64,000 nt of DNA from Galactobacter valiniphilus (GTDB lineage Bacteria > Actinomycetota > Actinomycetes > Actinomycetales > Micrococcaceae): positions 62,001 to 126,000 of the forward strand of contig NZ_QQXK01000002.1 of assembly GCF_003575975.1 (NCBI RefSeq). The letters run 5' to 3'. The translations under genes were made by a program, and so were the position numbers. Below the pieces are notes generated by a model, which was not told the DNA's origin, made no database searches, and worked only from the letters and a program-made list of their open reading frames with translations. Each line of letters begins with the position of its first letter. Position 1 is the first letter of the stretch. Below are positions 27,015-33,779 of the stretch, piece by piece.

Positions 27015-27819
27015 TTCGCAACACTTCCTCTCGTAGTCGATCCGTAATCACACTCTCAAAGAGCCCCCGCACGGGTTCATGCAGTGCATCTGCCTGGCGC
27101 AGGATGAGCTCTGCATCGAACTCGGGCACCTCGTCGGCTGCTTGCCAGAAACTGTCGATGTCCAGCTTGAACAGTGGTCCCGGAGGAGGCAACGGACGGC
27201 GCAGGTCGGGAGTCGATTGCACGGCATAGTCGCTCTGCGCGCCGTACCTCAGCACGAGCGCATGATTGCTGCCGCCGGAGAAGACGAAGACGCCTTCGTT
27301 CACAACCGGCGCAAGCCCCAGTTCCGCACCGACATGCGCGGGACCGAGTAGCGAAGCATCCACCCACTGATCCCAGTCTGGCGCGCTGCCACCGTTCTCA
27401 GCGGGAACCCTGATCTCGTCGATGTACCGGAGCCCGATCCGCTCGACCCCGGCTGGGGCTGCAACGGCCAGGCGGGCCTGGAGCGCGACATCGAGCAACT
27501 CACGTATCCTGTCGTAGCTGCCGTAGTCGGTGGTCTCGATCACGAGGCTGTCTGGCCGGATGGACAGTGCCGTTCGTTTGTCGCGGCTCGTCCACCTCGG
27601 GAAGCTGCTGACGACCTGCTGCTGTGTGGGCGGACCGTCCGGCCCTGCCTGCACGGTGACGGAGACCTCGTTCATCTCACTCGGCAGGGGCAGCAGCTGT
27701 CTGATCCGCGCGGACACCTCCGCGATCTGCTTGCGGTCAAGTGGTTCGCACAGCGGGTGCCGCACCTCGATCGCCATCAGGACGATAGGTGCGCTCGGGT
27801 AAATCTCTCGCTCCCTCAC
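27007..27819 (-). CDS. TIGR04255-family protein, first gene of the defence operon
   Basis: 270 aa starting with GTG at 27819. The N-terminal YPSAPIVLMAIEVRHPL, the central YDRIRELLDVALQARLAV and RIGLRYIDEI match the TIGR04255 layout as I know it; the family is sporadic, often linked to defence or mobile loci, and of unknown function. The promoter's -10 ends 6 bases before the GTG, so the message probably has no leader. The downstream HTH gene overlaps its end by 8 bases. A role as sensor or regulator of the linked restriction system is inference. Confidence 0.75.
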   Translation of the reverse strand: MREREIYPSAPIVLMAIEVRHPLCEPLDRKQIAEVSARIRQLLPLPSEMNEVSVTVQAGPDGPPTQQQVVSSFPRWTSRDKRTALSIRPDSLVIETTDYGSYDRIRELLDVALQARLAVAAPAGVERIGLRYIDEIRVPAENGGSAPDWDQWVDASLLGPAHVGAELGLAPVVNEGVFVFSGGSNHALVLRYGAQSDYAVQSTPDLRRPLPPPGPLFKLDIDSFWQAADEVPEFDAELILRQADALHEPVRGLFESVITDRLREEVLRNG

Positions 27820-27825
27820 GCCACC

Positions 27826-27855
27826 ATCCTACCAAGGCTGAAACCGTAACGACAA
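27826..27855 (-). promoter_or_regulatory. Promoter of the defence operon, probably leaderless
   Basis: On the minus strand TTGTCG (27855-27850) and TAGGAT (27831-27826) are 18 bases apart. Six bases after the -10 comes the GTG at 27819, so the first base of the message should be at or next to the start codon. No ribosome site precedes that GTG. Confidence 0.55.
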
Positions 27856-27885
27856 CCAAAGGTGCACTTTGGCGACGCCGTGGCT

Positions 27886-28692
27886 CTACTCCGTCGGCGG
27901 TGATGCAGGATCACGCCTGGTCATCAGATGCATGTTGCGCCTGTGCTTGTTCGTCGGCGTTGCTTCGGGCACAGGAGGGCGGCGCTCGTCGGCAGCTGCT
28001 CGCTTCACGAGTGTCTCGTAGAGGACTTCGACGTTGTTGTAGAGATCCCAGAACCGTGACTGAGCCGAGCTGAACGCATCGTAGTTCTCGTCGGCGACGT
28101 AGTCGATGAGCACCCACATGGCCTGGACGAGAGCATCGTTGTCGTAGAGCACGGCATCGATGCACTCGCTTCTCGGGTGAGGCACGTCGATGCGGCGTTC
28201 TCGCACCTCGGTGATCAACTTCTCTACGATCTGCACCTTGACTGCGCCGTCGCGGTGGGCGCGGCGGTCTTCGTAAGCGGCCTTGCGACAGGCGGGCGAA
28301 CAGTACAAGCGCGGCCTGCCCGTGGACTTCACCTCTTTGAGCTTGGCACCGCACCGTGCGCAAGTGGTCGGGAGTTCGACTCGGCGCTCAACTCGGACGG
28401 TCCGGTCGCGACGGCGCTGCTCCGCCTGCTTCCGTTCACGGAGGCGTGCGGCCTGGTTGGCGTTGATCTCGCTGAGCAGCACGATCACGCGCTTCCGCTC
28501 CGCCCGCACCGTCGAGTCAGGTTCGTCCCGATCGACTGCGGCGAGCTTCTTGAGCACGCGGTTGTTGAGCGTCGGGAGGGCCACCGTGGCTTCGAGCAGC
28601 TCGGCGTCGTCGCCCGATTCTAGTGCGGCGACCCAGCGCGCGTAGCGTCCGTTGAAGTCGGTCGCTGTGGGGTCGTAGCGTTTGGTGGCCAT
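27886..28692 (-). CDS. Zinc-ribbon protein of the island
   Basis: 268 aa from the ATG at 28692 (the frame is open to 28719). The centre is a treble-clef-like ribbon with C111-x2-C114 and C131-x3-C135 (LPTTCARCGAKLKE and RPRLYCSPACRKAAYEDRR), preceded by a very basic helix RLRERKQAEQRRRDRTVRVE. The ends are helical. It looks like a nucleic-acid-binding protein but has no assigned family. It is transcribed divergently from the recombinase operon and could regulate or assist integration. A 22-bp palindrome covers its promoter. Confidence 0.7.
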   Translation of the reverse strand: MATKRYDPTATDFNGRYARWVAALESGDDAELLEATVALPTLNNRVLKKLAAVDRDEPDSTVRAERKRVIVLLSEINANQAARLRERKQAEQRRRDRTVRVERRVELPTTCARCGAKLKEVKSTGRPRLYCSPACRKAAYEDRRAHRDGAVKVQIVEKLITEVRERRIDVPHPRSECIDAVLYDNDALVQAMWVLIDYVADENYDAFSSAQSRFWDLYNNVEVLYETLVKRAAADERRPPVPEATPTNKHRRNMHLMTRRDPASPPTE

Positions 28693-28703
28693 GTTCCAAC
28701 GGT

Positions 28704-28725
28704 ACGTCGGTTTCGTCACCGACGT
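28704..28725. promoter_or_regulatory. 22-bp palindrome within the zinc-ribbon gene promoter
   Basis: ACGTCGGT (28704-28711) and ACCGACGT (28718-28725) are perfect inverted arms around 6 bases. On the minus strand a TACCGT -10 ends six bases before the ATG at 28692 and a TTACGT sits 17 bases further up, so the palindrome lies between the two boxes. It would suit a dimeric autorepressor. Confidence 0.5.
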
Positions 28726-28827
28726 AAGTTACCGACCCTCGATCTGCAAGATGCGTGTGACCTCAAAGTGGAGACGGGCGGACGGGCGAAAGTGTGCATC
28801 GTGCCGAGGCCTGTGCACCTGTCTGGC

Positions 28828-29079
28828 ATGCGACGCGACGATCGGAACCTGAGCCTTCGTGTGACGCGGCGTGAGGAGCCTGACCTCAGTAAGTTGATCG
28901 AGTGGGTGCTCGGCATCGCCGAGGCCCGGCACCGCGCGTGGGTGGACGGCGAAGCCGACCCCTACGGGCTTCCGCCGCCGGACGACCTTCCGTCTGCGCC
29001 TCACCGAGCTCTTCGGTTTGTCAGTGGTGCGCGAGAAGATCGACACCAAGAAGTACCTCGGCAAGGAGGCCCACCATGA
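28828..29079 (+). CDS. Small protein coupled to the serine recombinase
   Basis: 83 aa from ATG 28828 (GTG 28768 in the same frame is an alternative). It begins MRRDDRNLSLRVTRREEPDL, then has a helical SKLIEWVLGIAEARHRAW stretch and a Pro-rich end. It stops with TGA at 29077-29079, overlapping the recombinase ATG as ATGA. This overlap is good evidence that the frame is translated. No family is recognised; small proteins before large serine recombinases often assist or regulate recombination, which is inference here. Confidence 0.6.
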   Translation: MRRDDRNLSLRVTRREEPDLSKLIEWVLGIAEARHRAWVDGEADPYGLPPPDDLPSAPHRALRFVSGAREDRHQEVPRQGGPP

Positions 29080-31292
29080 GCACCGCGACACTCGACACCA
29101 GGACTTCCGGGGCGCCCGCCGATGCGCCGGTGCTGCTGGCTGTCTCGTATCTGCGGGTGTCGACGCGGGAGCAGGCCGAGCGTGGCGGCACCGACGAGGG
29201 CTTCTCGATCCCCGCCCAGCGTGAGGCGAACGCGCGGAAGGCTGCCGAGCTGGGGGCGCGGATCGTGCGCGAATTCATCGACGCTGGCGAGTCCGCGCGC
29301 TCGGCGGATCGTGACGGCCTACAGGACATGCTCGCGTTCATCGCCGCCACCCGCGTCACCTTCTGCATCGTGCACAAGCTCGACCGGCTCGCGCGCAACC
29401 GCGCCGACGACGTGAAGATTCACGAAGCTCTCATCAATGCGGGCGTGACTCTCGTGTCAGCTACCGAGTCGATCGATCAGACGCCGTCGGGGATGCTCGT
29501 GCACGGGATCATGTCGTCCATCGCCGAGTTCTACAGCCGCAACCTCGCCACCGAAGTCACGAAAGGGCTGACGCAGAAGGTCGCGCAGGGCGGCACCCCG
29601 ATGCGCGCACCCATCGGTTACCTCAACGTCCGCCGCACCGACGACAACGGCAGGGAGATACGCACCGTTGAGGTTGATCCCGACCGGGCACCGCTCATCA
29701 CTTGGGCGTTCGAGCACTACGCCGAGGGCGAGACCTCCGTCACCGGCCTGCTCCGTGACCTGACCGCACGCGGCCTCCTCACAGTGCCGACGCCGAAACG
29801 CCCGTCGAAACCGCTCGGGAAGAACACCCTCTACAAGCTCCTCACGAACCCGTACTACGCCGGGGTGATCCGCTACAAGGGTGCCCTGCATCCCGGCGCG
29901 CACGATCCCATTGTGGAACCGACCTTGTTCGACAAGGTGCAGTCACTGCTGCGGGCGCGGACGGCGAAGATGACCCGGCACGTCCAACACGCCCACCACC
30001 TCAAGGGACTCCTGCACTGCGGCACCTGCGGGTCACGGATGCTGCTGGACTTCGCGACCAACCCGCGCGGTGTGACCTACGCCTACTTCATCTGCTCCGG
30101 CAGAGCGGCGAAGAAGACCGCCTGCACGCGGCGGGCCGTGCCCGTCGCCGTGGCGGAACGACTCGTCGCTGACTCCTACGCAAGCATCACGATCAGCGAC
30201 ACCACCTACCAGCGCCTCGCCGCCGATGTTGACGCGGCGTTCGACAAGCGCAACGCGGGCCAGGATCAAGAACTCGCGGACCTGACGGCGAACCGGGCAC
30301 GCCTGGAATCAGAGTCCGACAAGCTGCTTGCGGCGCACTTCGCCGACGCCATCGACCTCGACACGTTGAAGCGGCATCAAGATCGCATCCGCGCGGGCCT
30401 GGCCGACGTGAACCGACGCCTGGCCGAGCACAGCGAACACCACACGGGCGGGCGGGCGTTCCTCCACGACTCGCTCCGGCTGCTGACCGACGCGCACCGC
30501 ACCTACGCGCACTCTGGGGATGCGGACAGGCGGATCGCGAACCAAGCCTTCTACACCCGCCTCGACATCACCGACGACGAACAACTCCGACCTACCTTGG
30601 CTGAGCCGTTCGCCACGATCTTCCGCGAAGCACACGACAGCGGTGACGAAGGCAAGGAAGCGAAACGGGAACACCCAACATCTTTTGATGTCGCGTGTTC
30701 CCGTAAGACACTTTGGGTGGAGGTAAGGGGATTCGAACCCCTGACCTTCTGCATGCCATGCAGACGCGCTACCAACTGCGCCATACCCCCAAAAGAGGTG
30801 CTCCTCGCGGGACCGGGATCCTCGCTCGAACAAGATGAAACTTTAGCAAAGCCGGGGCCACCAGCGCCAATCGAGCGGGGGCGAGCCGCATCACGCCCCG
30901 ACCGGTGCGGCGCGCGCACGCTAACGACGGCCACCAGACTGCGCCGGTGGTCCGATTTTTCGCTCCCAGCGGTACCGCGAGCGGACCTACTGGTCAGTAC
31001 GCGGACAGGGGGGTGGCGAGGGTGCGAGGTGCAGAATCCCGCGTGCACCCAGGTCCCGGACCACGCGCCAAACAACGCAGAAGGCCCGGTCTGCGACCGG
31101 GCCTTCTGCTCTTCGGTGGAGGTAAGGGGATTCGAACCCCTGACCTTCTGCATGCCATGCAGACGCGCTACCAACTGCGCCATACCCCCGAATAGAGGTG
31201 ATTCTTCAACACCTCGAAAGCGTTTCGAACCGAGAAGAGACTCTACCACACGCCGCGCATCCCTCCAAAACGCAACCTCTCCTCGCCCCTAG
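29076..31292 (+). CDS. Large serine recombinase (site-specific integrase)
   Basis: The start at ATG 29076 follows AAGGAGG with a 6-nt gap. The resolvase domain has the nucleophile Ser29 in SYLRVSTREQ and HKLDRLARNR. Next come the recombinase domain (GVIRYKGALHPGAHDPIVEP) and a zinc ribbon (LLHCGTCGSRMLL). A coiled coil (ELADLTANRARLESESDKLL) completes the large-serine-integrase plan. The frame has no stop at the island edge: it crosses the CTTTGG core at 30711 and continues through two antisense tRNA genes to 31292 (738 aa). The last 192 codons are therefore host DNA. In the excised circle the frame would instead end at TGA 17981-17983 (585 aa). The catalytic parts are unaffected. Confidence 0.9.
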   Translation: MSTATLDTRTSGAPADAPVLLAVSYLRVSTREQAERGGTDEGFSIPAQREANARKAAELGARIVREFIDAGESARSADRDGLQDMLAFIAATRVTFCIVHKLDRLARNRADDVKIHEALINAGVTLVSATESIDQTPSGMLVHGIMSSIAEFYSRNLATEVTKGLTQKVAQGGTPMRAPIGYLNVRRTDDNGREIRTVEVDPDRAPLITWAFEHYAEGETSVTGLLRDLTARGLLTVPTPKRPSKPLGKNTLYKLLTNPYYAGVIRYKGALHPGAHDPIVEPTLFDKVQSLLRARTAKMTRHVQHAHHLKGLLHCGTCGSRMLLDFATNPRGVTYAYFICSGRAAKKTACTRRAVPVAVAERLVADSYASITISDTTYQRLAADVDAAFDKRNAGQDQELADLTANRARLESESDKLLAAHFADAIDLDTLKRHQDRIRAGLADVNRRLAEHSEHHTGGRAFLHDSLRLLTDAHRTYAHSGDADRRIANQAFYTRLDITDDEQLRPTLAEPFATIFREAHDSGDEGKEAKREHPTSFDVACSRKTLWVEVRGFEPLTFCMPCRRATNCAIPPKEVLLAGPGSSLEQDETLAKPGPPAPIERGRAASRPDRCGARTLTTATRLRRWSDFSLPAVPRADLLVSTRTGGWRGCEVQNPACTQVPDHAPNNAEGPVCDRAFCSSVEVRGFEPLTFCMPCRRATNCAIPPNRGDSSTPRKRFEPRRDSTTRRASLQNATSPRP
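30711..30716. other. Right attachment junction (attR core)
   Basis: CTTTGG, identical to 17861-17866, lies 1 base outside the tRNA-Ala 3' end. The core encodes codons Leu-Trp of the recombinase frame. Confidence 0.55.
30718..30790 (-). tRNA. tRNA-Ala(GGC), copy 1, at the island boundary
   Basis: 73 nt on the minus strand. The acceptor GGGGGTA pairs with TACCTCC, the discriminator is A, CCA is not encoded, and the T arm contains GGTTCGAATCC. The anticodon stem TCTGC/GCAGA encloses loop ATGGCAT, giving anticodon GGC. Its terminator is missing because the island was inserted directly behind the 3' end; the matching hairpin is at 17824-17856. Confidence 0.93.
30791..31077. other. Spacer between the two tRNA-Ala genes
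   Basis: About 290 bases with no gene of its own; only the recombinase frame runs through it. The bases just upstream of the two tRNAs are similar (AGAGGTG in both), consistent with an old tandem duplication of promoter plus tRNA. Confidence 0.6.
31078..31108 (-). terminator. Terminator of tRNA-Ala(GGC) copy 2
   Basis: CAGAAGGCCCGGTC / GACCGGGCCTTCTG arms around TGC, eight bases beyond the tRNA 3' end. The arms are identical to those at 17824-17856. Confidence 0.8.
31117..31189 (-). tRNA. tRNA-Ala(GGC), copy 2
   Basis: 73 nt, identical in sequence to the copy at 30718-30790, with anticodon GGC and no encoded CCA. It keeps its own terminator and so shows what the first locus looked like before the insertion. 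Confidence 0.95.
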
Positions 31293-31321
31293 ACTGGGCG
31301 CGAAGCTCTGAAAGGCGGACC

Positions 31322-32677
31322 ATGAGTCACTCCCCCGAGGAACCCCGGGACGACAAGGAATCGGTGGTGCCCGGCGCCCCACACCCTACCACCGGCCCCA
31401 CCCCGGCCGTCACGCCCGCCCGCGGCACGGCACCCAGGGTGGTCACGTCGTCGGGCACGGGAAGCGTGGTGGACCTGGGCGGCCCCGCTGCGTCCGCCGA
31501 ACAGCACCACGAGATCACCGCCACCGCCGGCACCAAGCGTGCACTGCAGGCGCCCGCCCCGACCAAGACGGCCATGCCGCGCTTCCTGGTCGTGACGCTG
31601 GGCCTCGCCGCCGTCTGCGTGATCCTGCTGTTCGTCCAGGGCATCCAGGACATCGTGGCGCCGATCTTCCTCGGCCTGAACCTCATGATCGTGGTCTACC
31701 CGCTGCAGCGCGCGCTCAGCCGCGTCATGCACCGCTATCTCGCCTCGGTCGTCTCGCTGCTCGTGGTGCTGGCCGTCCTGGTCAGCTTCGTGTGGGCGTG
31801 TGTGTGGGCCGTCATCGAGCTCATCAACGCGCTCCCGCAGTACAACGCGCAATTCCTTGCGCTGTGGAAGACCCTCACCGAGCTCGGCGTGCAGCTGGGC
31901 CTGGACGCGAGCCAGGTCAACAAGGTCATCTCGGAGATCAAGCCGAACGACGTCATGGGCCTCCTCGTTCCGATCCTCGGCAACCTCTCCGCCGTCGGCT
32001 CGCTCCTGGCCACGCTCGTCATGGCGACGTTCTTCCTCGCCATGGATTCCTCGTCCATGGGTTCGCGCCTGAAGCTCCTGCGCGTGGTGCAGCCGCGCGC
32101 CCTGGTGGTCGTCAGCGACTTCTCCAACGGCGTGCGCCGCTACTGGCTCGTCACCACGGTGTTCGGCCTCATCGTTGCCCTCGCCGACGTCGCTGCTCTG
32201 TCCATCATCGGCGTCCCGCTCGTGTGGGTGTGGGGCGTGCTCTCCTTCATCACGAACTACATCCCGAACATCGGATTCGTGATTGGCGTCGTCCCGCCGG
32301 CGCTGCTCGCCCTGCTGTCGGGCGGCTGGGTGCAGGCCCTCGTCGTCATCGCCGTGTACTGCGTGCTCAACTTCGTGATCCAGGTGATCATCCAGCCCAA
32401 GTTCACGGGCGAATCGGTGGGCGTCACGCCCACCATCTCATTCCTGTCGCTGCTGTTCTGGGTCTTCATCCTCGGCCCGCTCGGCGCGCTCCTGGCCCTC
32501 CCGGCCACACTGCTGCTCAAGGCGTTCCTCATCGACTCCGATCCGAATGCCCGCTGGCTCAACCTCTTCGTCGCGTCCTCGCCCGACTCCGCCCTGCCCG
32601 ATGACGAACAGCCCGCCCCGCGCAATCCGCGCAAGGCCCGCAAGGATCGCGAGCGCAAGGCGCTGCTGCGCGGCTGA
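31322..32677 (+). CDS. AI-2E (PerM) family transporter
   Basis: 451 aa from the ATG at 31322, after GAAAGG. A disordered Pro/Thr-rich N-terminus of about 80 residues precedes seven to eight membrane helices. The family marks are FVIGVVPPALLALL and TGESVGVTPTISFLSLLFW; the loop FLAMDSSSMGSRLKLLR is also typical. The C-terminus is highly charged. Members export small molecules, and the autoinducer-2 role was shown only for few, so the substrate is open. A 56-bp perfect palindrome terminates it. Confidence 0.88.
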   Translation: MSHSPEEPRDDKESVVPGAPHPTTGPTPAVTPARGTAPRVVTSSGTGSVVDLGGPAASAEQHHEITATAGTKRALQAPAPTKTAMPRFLVVTLGLAAVCVILLFVQGIQDIVAPIFLGLNLMIVVYPLQRALSRVMHRYLASVVSLLVVLAVLVSFVWACVWAVIELINALPQYNAQFLALWKTLTELGVQLGLDASQVNKVISEIKPNDVMGLLVPILGNLSAVGSLLATLVMATFFLAMDSSSMGSRLKLLRVVQPRALVVVSDFSNGVRRYWLVTTVFGLIVALADVAALSIIGVPLVWVWGVLSFITNYIPNIGFVIGVVPPALLALLSGGWVQALVVIAVYCVLNFVIQVIIQPKFTGESVGVTPTISFLSLLFWVFILGPLGALLALPATLLLKAFLIDSDPNARWLNLFVASSPDSALPDDEQPAPRNPRKARKDRERKALLRG

Positions 32678-32693
32678 GCTCCCCGCAGAAATC

Positions 32694-32749
32694 CGAGCCC
32701 TCCTGGACTTTCCGCGCACTCGAGTGCGCGGAAAGTCCAGGAGGGCTCG
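32694..32749. terminator. 56-bp perfect palindrome acting as terminator
   Basis: Arms 32694-32721 and 32722-32749 are exact 28-base reverse complements with no loop; the centre is CTCGAG. It is followed by TTTCTT. It is clearly related to the imperfect palindrome at 56369-56439. Confidence 0.75.
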
Positions 32750-32758
32750 TTTCTTCAT

Positions 32759-32856
32759 GCCCGACGGCGGGTGGCCGGGTCGGCGCGGCCCTACGGCTGG
32801 GCGGGCGGCCCGGTGCCCGACGGCGGGCGGCCCGGTGCCCGACGGCGGGTGGCCGG
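32759..32856. repeat. Three copies of the GCCCGACGGCGGGYGG motif
   Basis: Direct copies begin at 32759, 32815 and 32837, each preceded by T and followed by GG[TC]GG. This is the densest cluster of the dispersed motif in the window and lies between the AI-2E gene and a TetR gene. Confidence 0.8.
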
Positions 32857-32857
32857 T

Positions 32858-33475
32858 TCAGGCGGACGGGGCGCCGTTGCGCTCGCGCAGGCCGGCGATG
32901 AGCGCGGTCAGCCCCAGGTCGAAGGCGGCCTCCGCGGCGCCGGCGCTGTGGTGTTCCACGGCGAGCGCGGCGCGCAGGGCGGGCAGTTCTTCGGGGACGG
33001 CGGCGGCGTCGAGCATGTTGCCGGGGGCCACGATGTCCAGCGCCGAACCCAGAACGTGGGCCTCGACGGTGCGCAGCACGGCGATGGATTCTCCCGCGGC
33101 CCAGCCGGCCTCGGTCAGGGCGCGCACCACCACGTTGTACATCGCGAGGGTCGACTCATCGCGGATGGGCGTGGTGGCCAGGAGCCGAATGAGGTGCGGG
33201 TGCTGCGCGAAGGCCATGAGGTAGGAGCGCGCCCATTCACCCAGCGCCACGTCCCAGGGCTTCGAGACAAAGGCGCTGACGTCGATGCGTTCAACGACCT
33301 TGGCGCGCATGAGCTCGATCAGCTCGGTGCGGCCGGAGACGTGGTTGTAGAGCGAAGAGACCTGGCGATCCACGCGCCCGGCGAGCGCTCGCATCGTGAG
33401 CGCCTCGGCCCCCTCCTCGTCAACGATCGACATGGCGGCGGCGAGTAGCCGGTCGCGGCTGAGCGGCGGGGTCAT
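32858..33475 (-). CDS. TetR-family regulator (TetR_C-type)
   Basis: 205 aa from the ATG at 33475, with AAGGAG at a suitable distance. The N-terminal helix-turn-helix is ALTMRALAGRVDRQVSSLYN; the ligand domain is helical. The gene is divergent from the amidohydrolase-permease pair, so its effector is probably a substrate of that pathway. An inverted repeat at 33654-33678 is its likely operator. Three dispersed motif copies lie just beyond its stop. Confidence 0.85.
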   Translation of the reverse strand: MTPPLSRDRLLAAAMSIVDEEGAEALTMRALAGRVDRQVSSLYNHVSGRTELIELMRAKVVERIDVSAFVSKPWDVALGEWARSYLMAFAQHPHLIRLLATTPIRDESTLAMYNVVVRALTEAGWAAGESIAVLRTVEAHVLGSALDIVAPGNMLDAAAVPEELPALRAALAVEHHSAGAAEAAFDLGLTALIAGLRERNGAPSA

Positions 33476-33634
33476 GGGCACTCCTTCTCGACAGGGGCGG
33501 GATGGCCCGCGCGGCGAGCCTAGCCGCTTCGGCGCGCCCGCGCCCCAACCGCCGTGGGCGGGGCGCCGGCTACCGAGCGCTCGCGCGCGCCGGTCATGTC
33601 GCGGCAACGCTCGCGTCTTTACGCGGAAACACGG

Positions 33635-33678
33635 TGTGTGTAAGGTCACACTACCGGCACGAACAGTGTTCGTACCGG
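33635..33678. promoter_or_regulatory. Control region of the amidohydrolase operon
   Basis: TGTGTGTAAGGTCACA (33635-33650) fits TGTGA-N6-TCACA at nine of ten positions. Next to it CCGGCACGAACA and TGTTCGTACCGG (33654-33678) form a 12-bp inverted repeat with one mismatch and a 1-base centre, as expected of a TetR-type operator. The rest of the 304-base gap (33476-33779) shows no gene. Confidence 0.5.
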
Positions 33679-33779
33679 GGTACTGCCACCGCTTCGTCCC
33701 GAGGCCCCAGGAGGGCCCGGATCGGGCCGAGGCACGGCCGCCCCAGCACGCATCAGCGACGCCACGAAGGACCCGACGC

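Larger units (their letters stand above)
17861..30716. mobile_element. 12.9-kb genomic island carrying a composite type I R-M/HEPN defence operon and a serine recombinase
   Basis: The limits come from three observations. The CTTTGG repeat lies at both ends. The left end abuts a hairpin with the same arms as the terminator of a second tRNA-Ala. The right end abuts a tRNA-Ala that lacks a terminator. Inside are a serine recombinase at the right end, its small upstream partner, a zinc-ribbon protein, a seven-gene operon and a small HTH protein at the left end. The host-wide GCMCGACGGCG motif is absent from all of it. No conjugation or replication genes are visible, so mobility would rely on the recombinase alone. 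Confidence 0.8.

Noticed and set aside
30717-31292. Recombinase tail and similar peptides as a real domain
   Set aside because: The sequence is antisense tRNA-Ala read in protein frame; the repeated peptide reflects the two identical tRNA genes.
32759-32856. CRISPR array
   Set aside because: Three motif copies with unequal spacing and overlapping GC-rich filler; no spacers of constant length and no cas genes.
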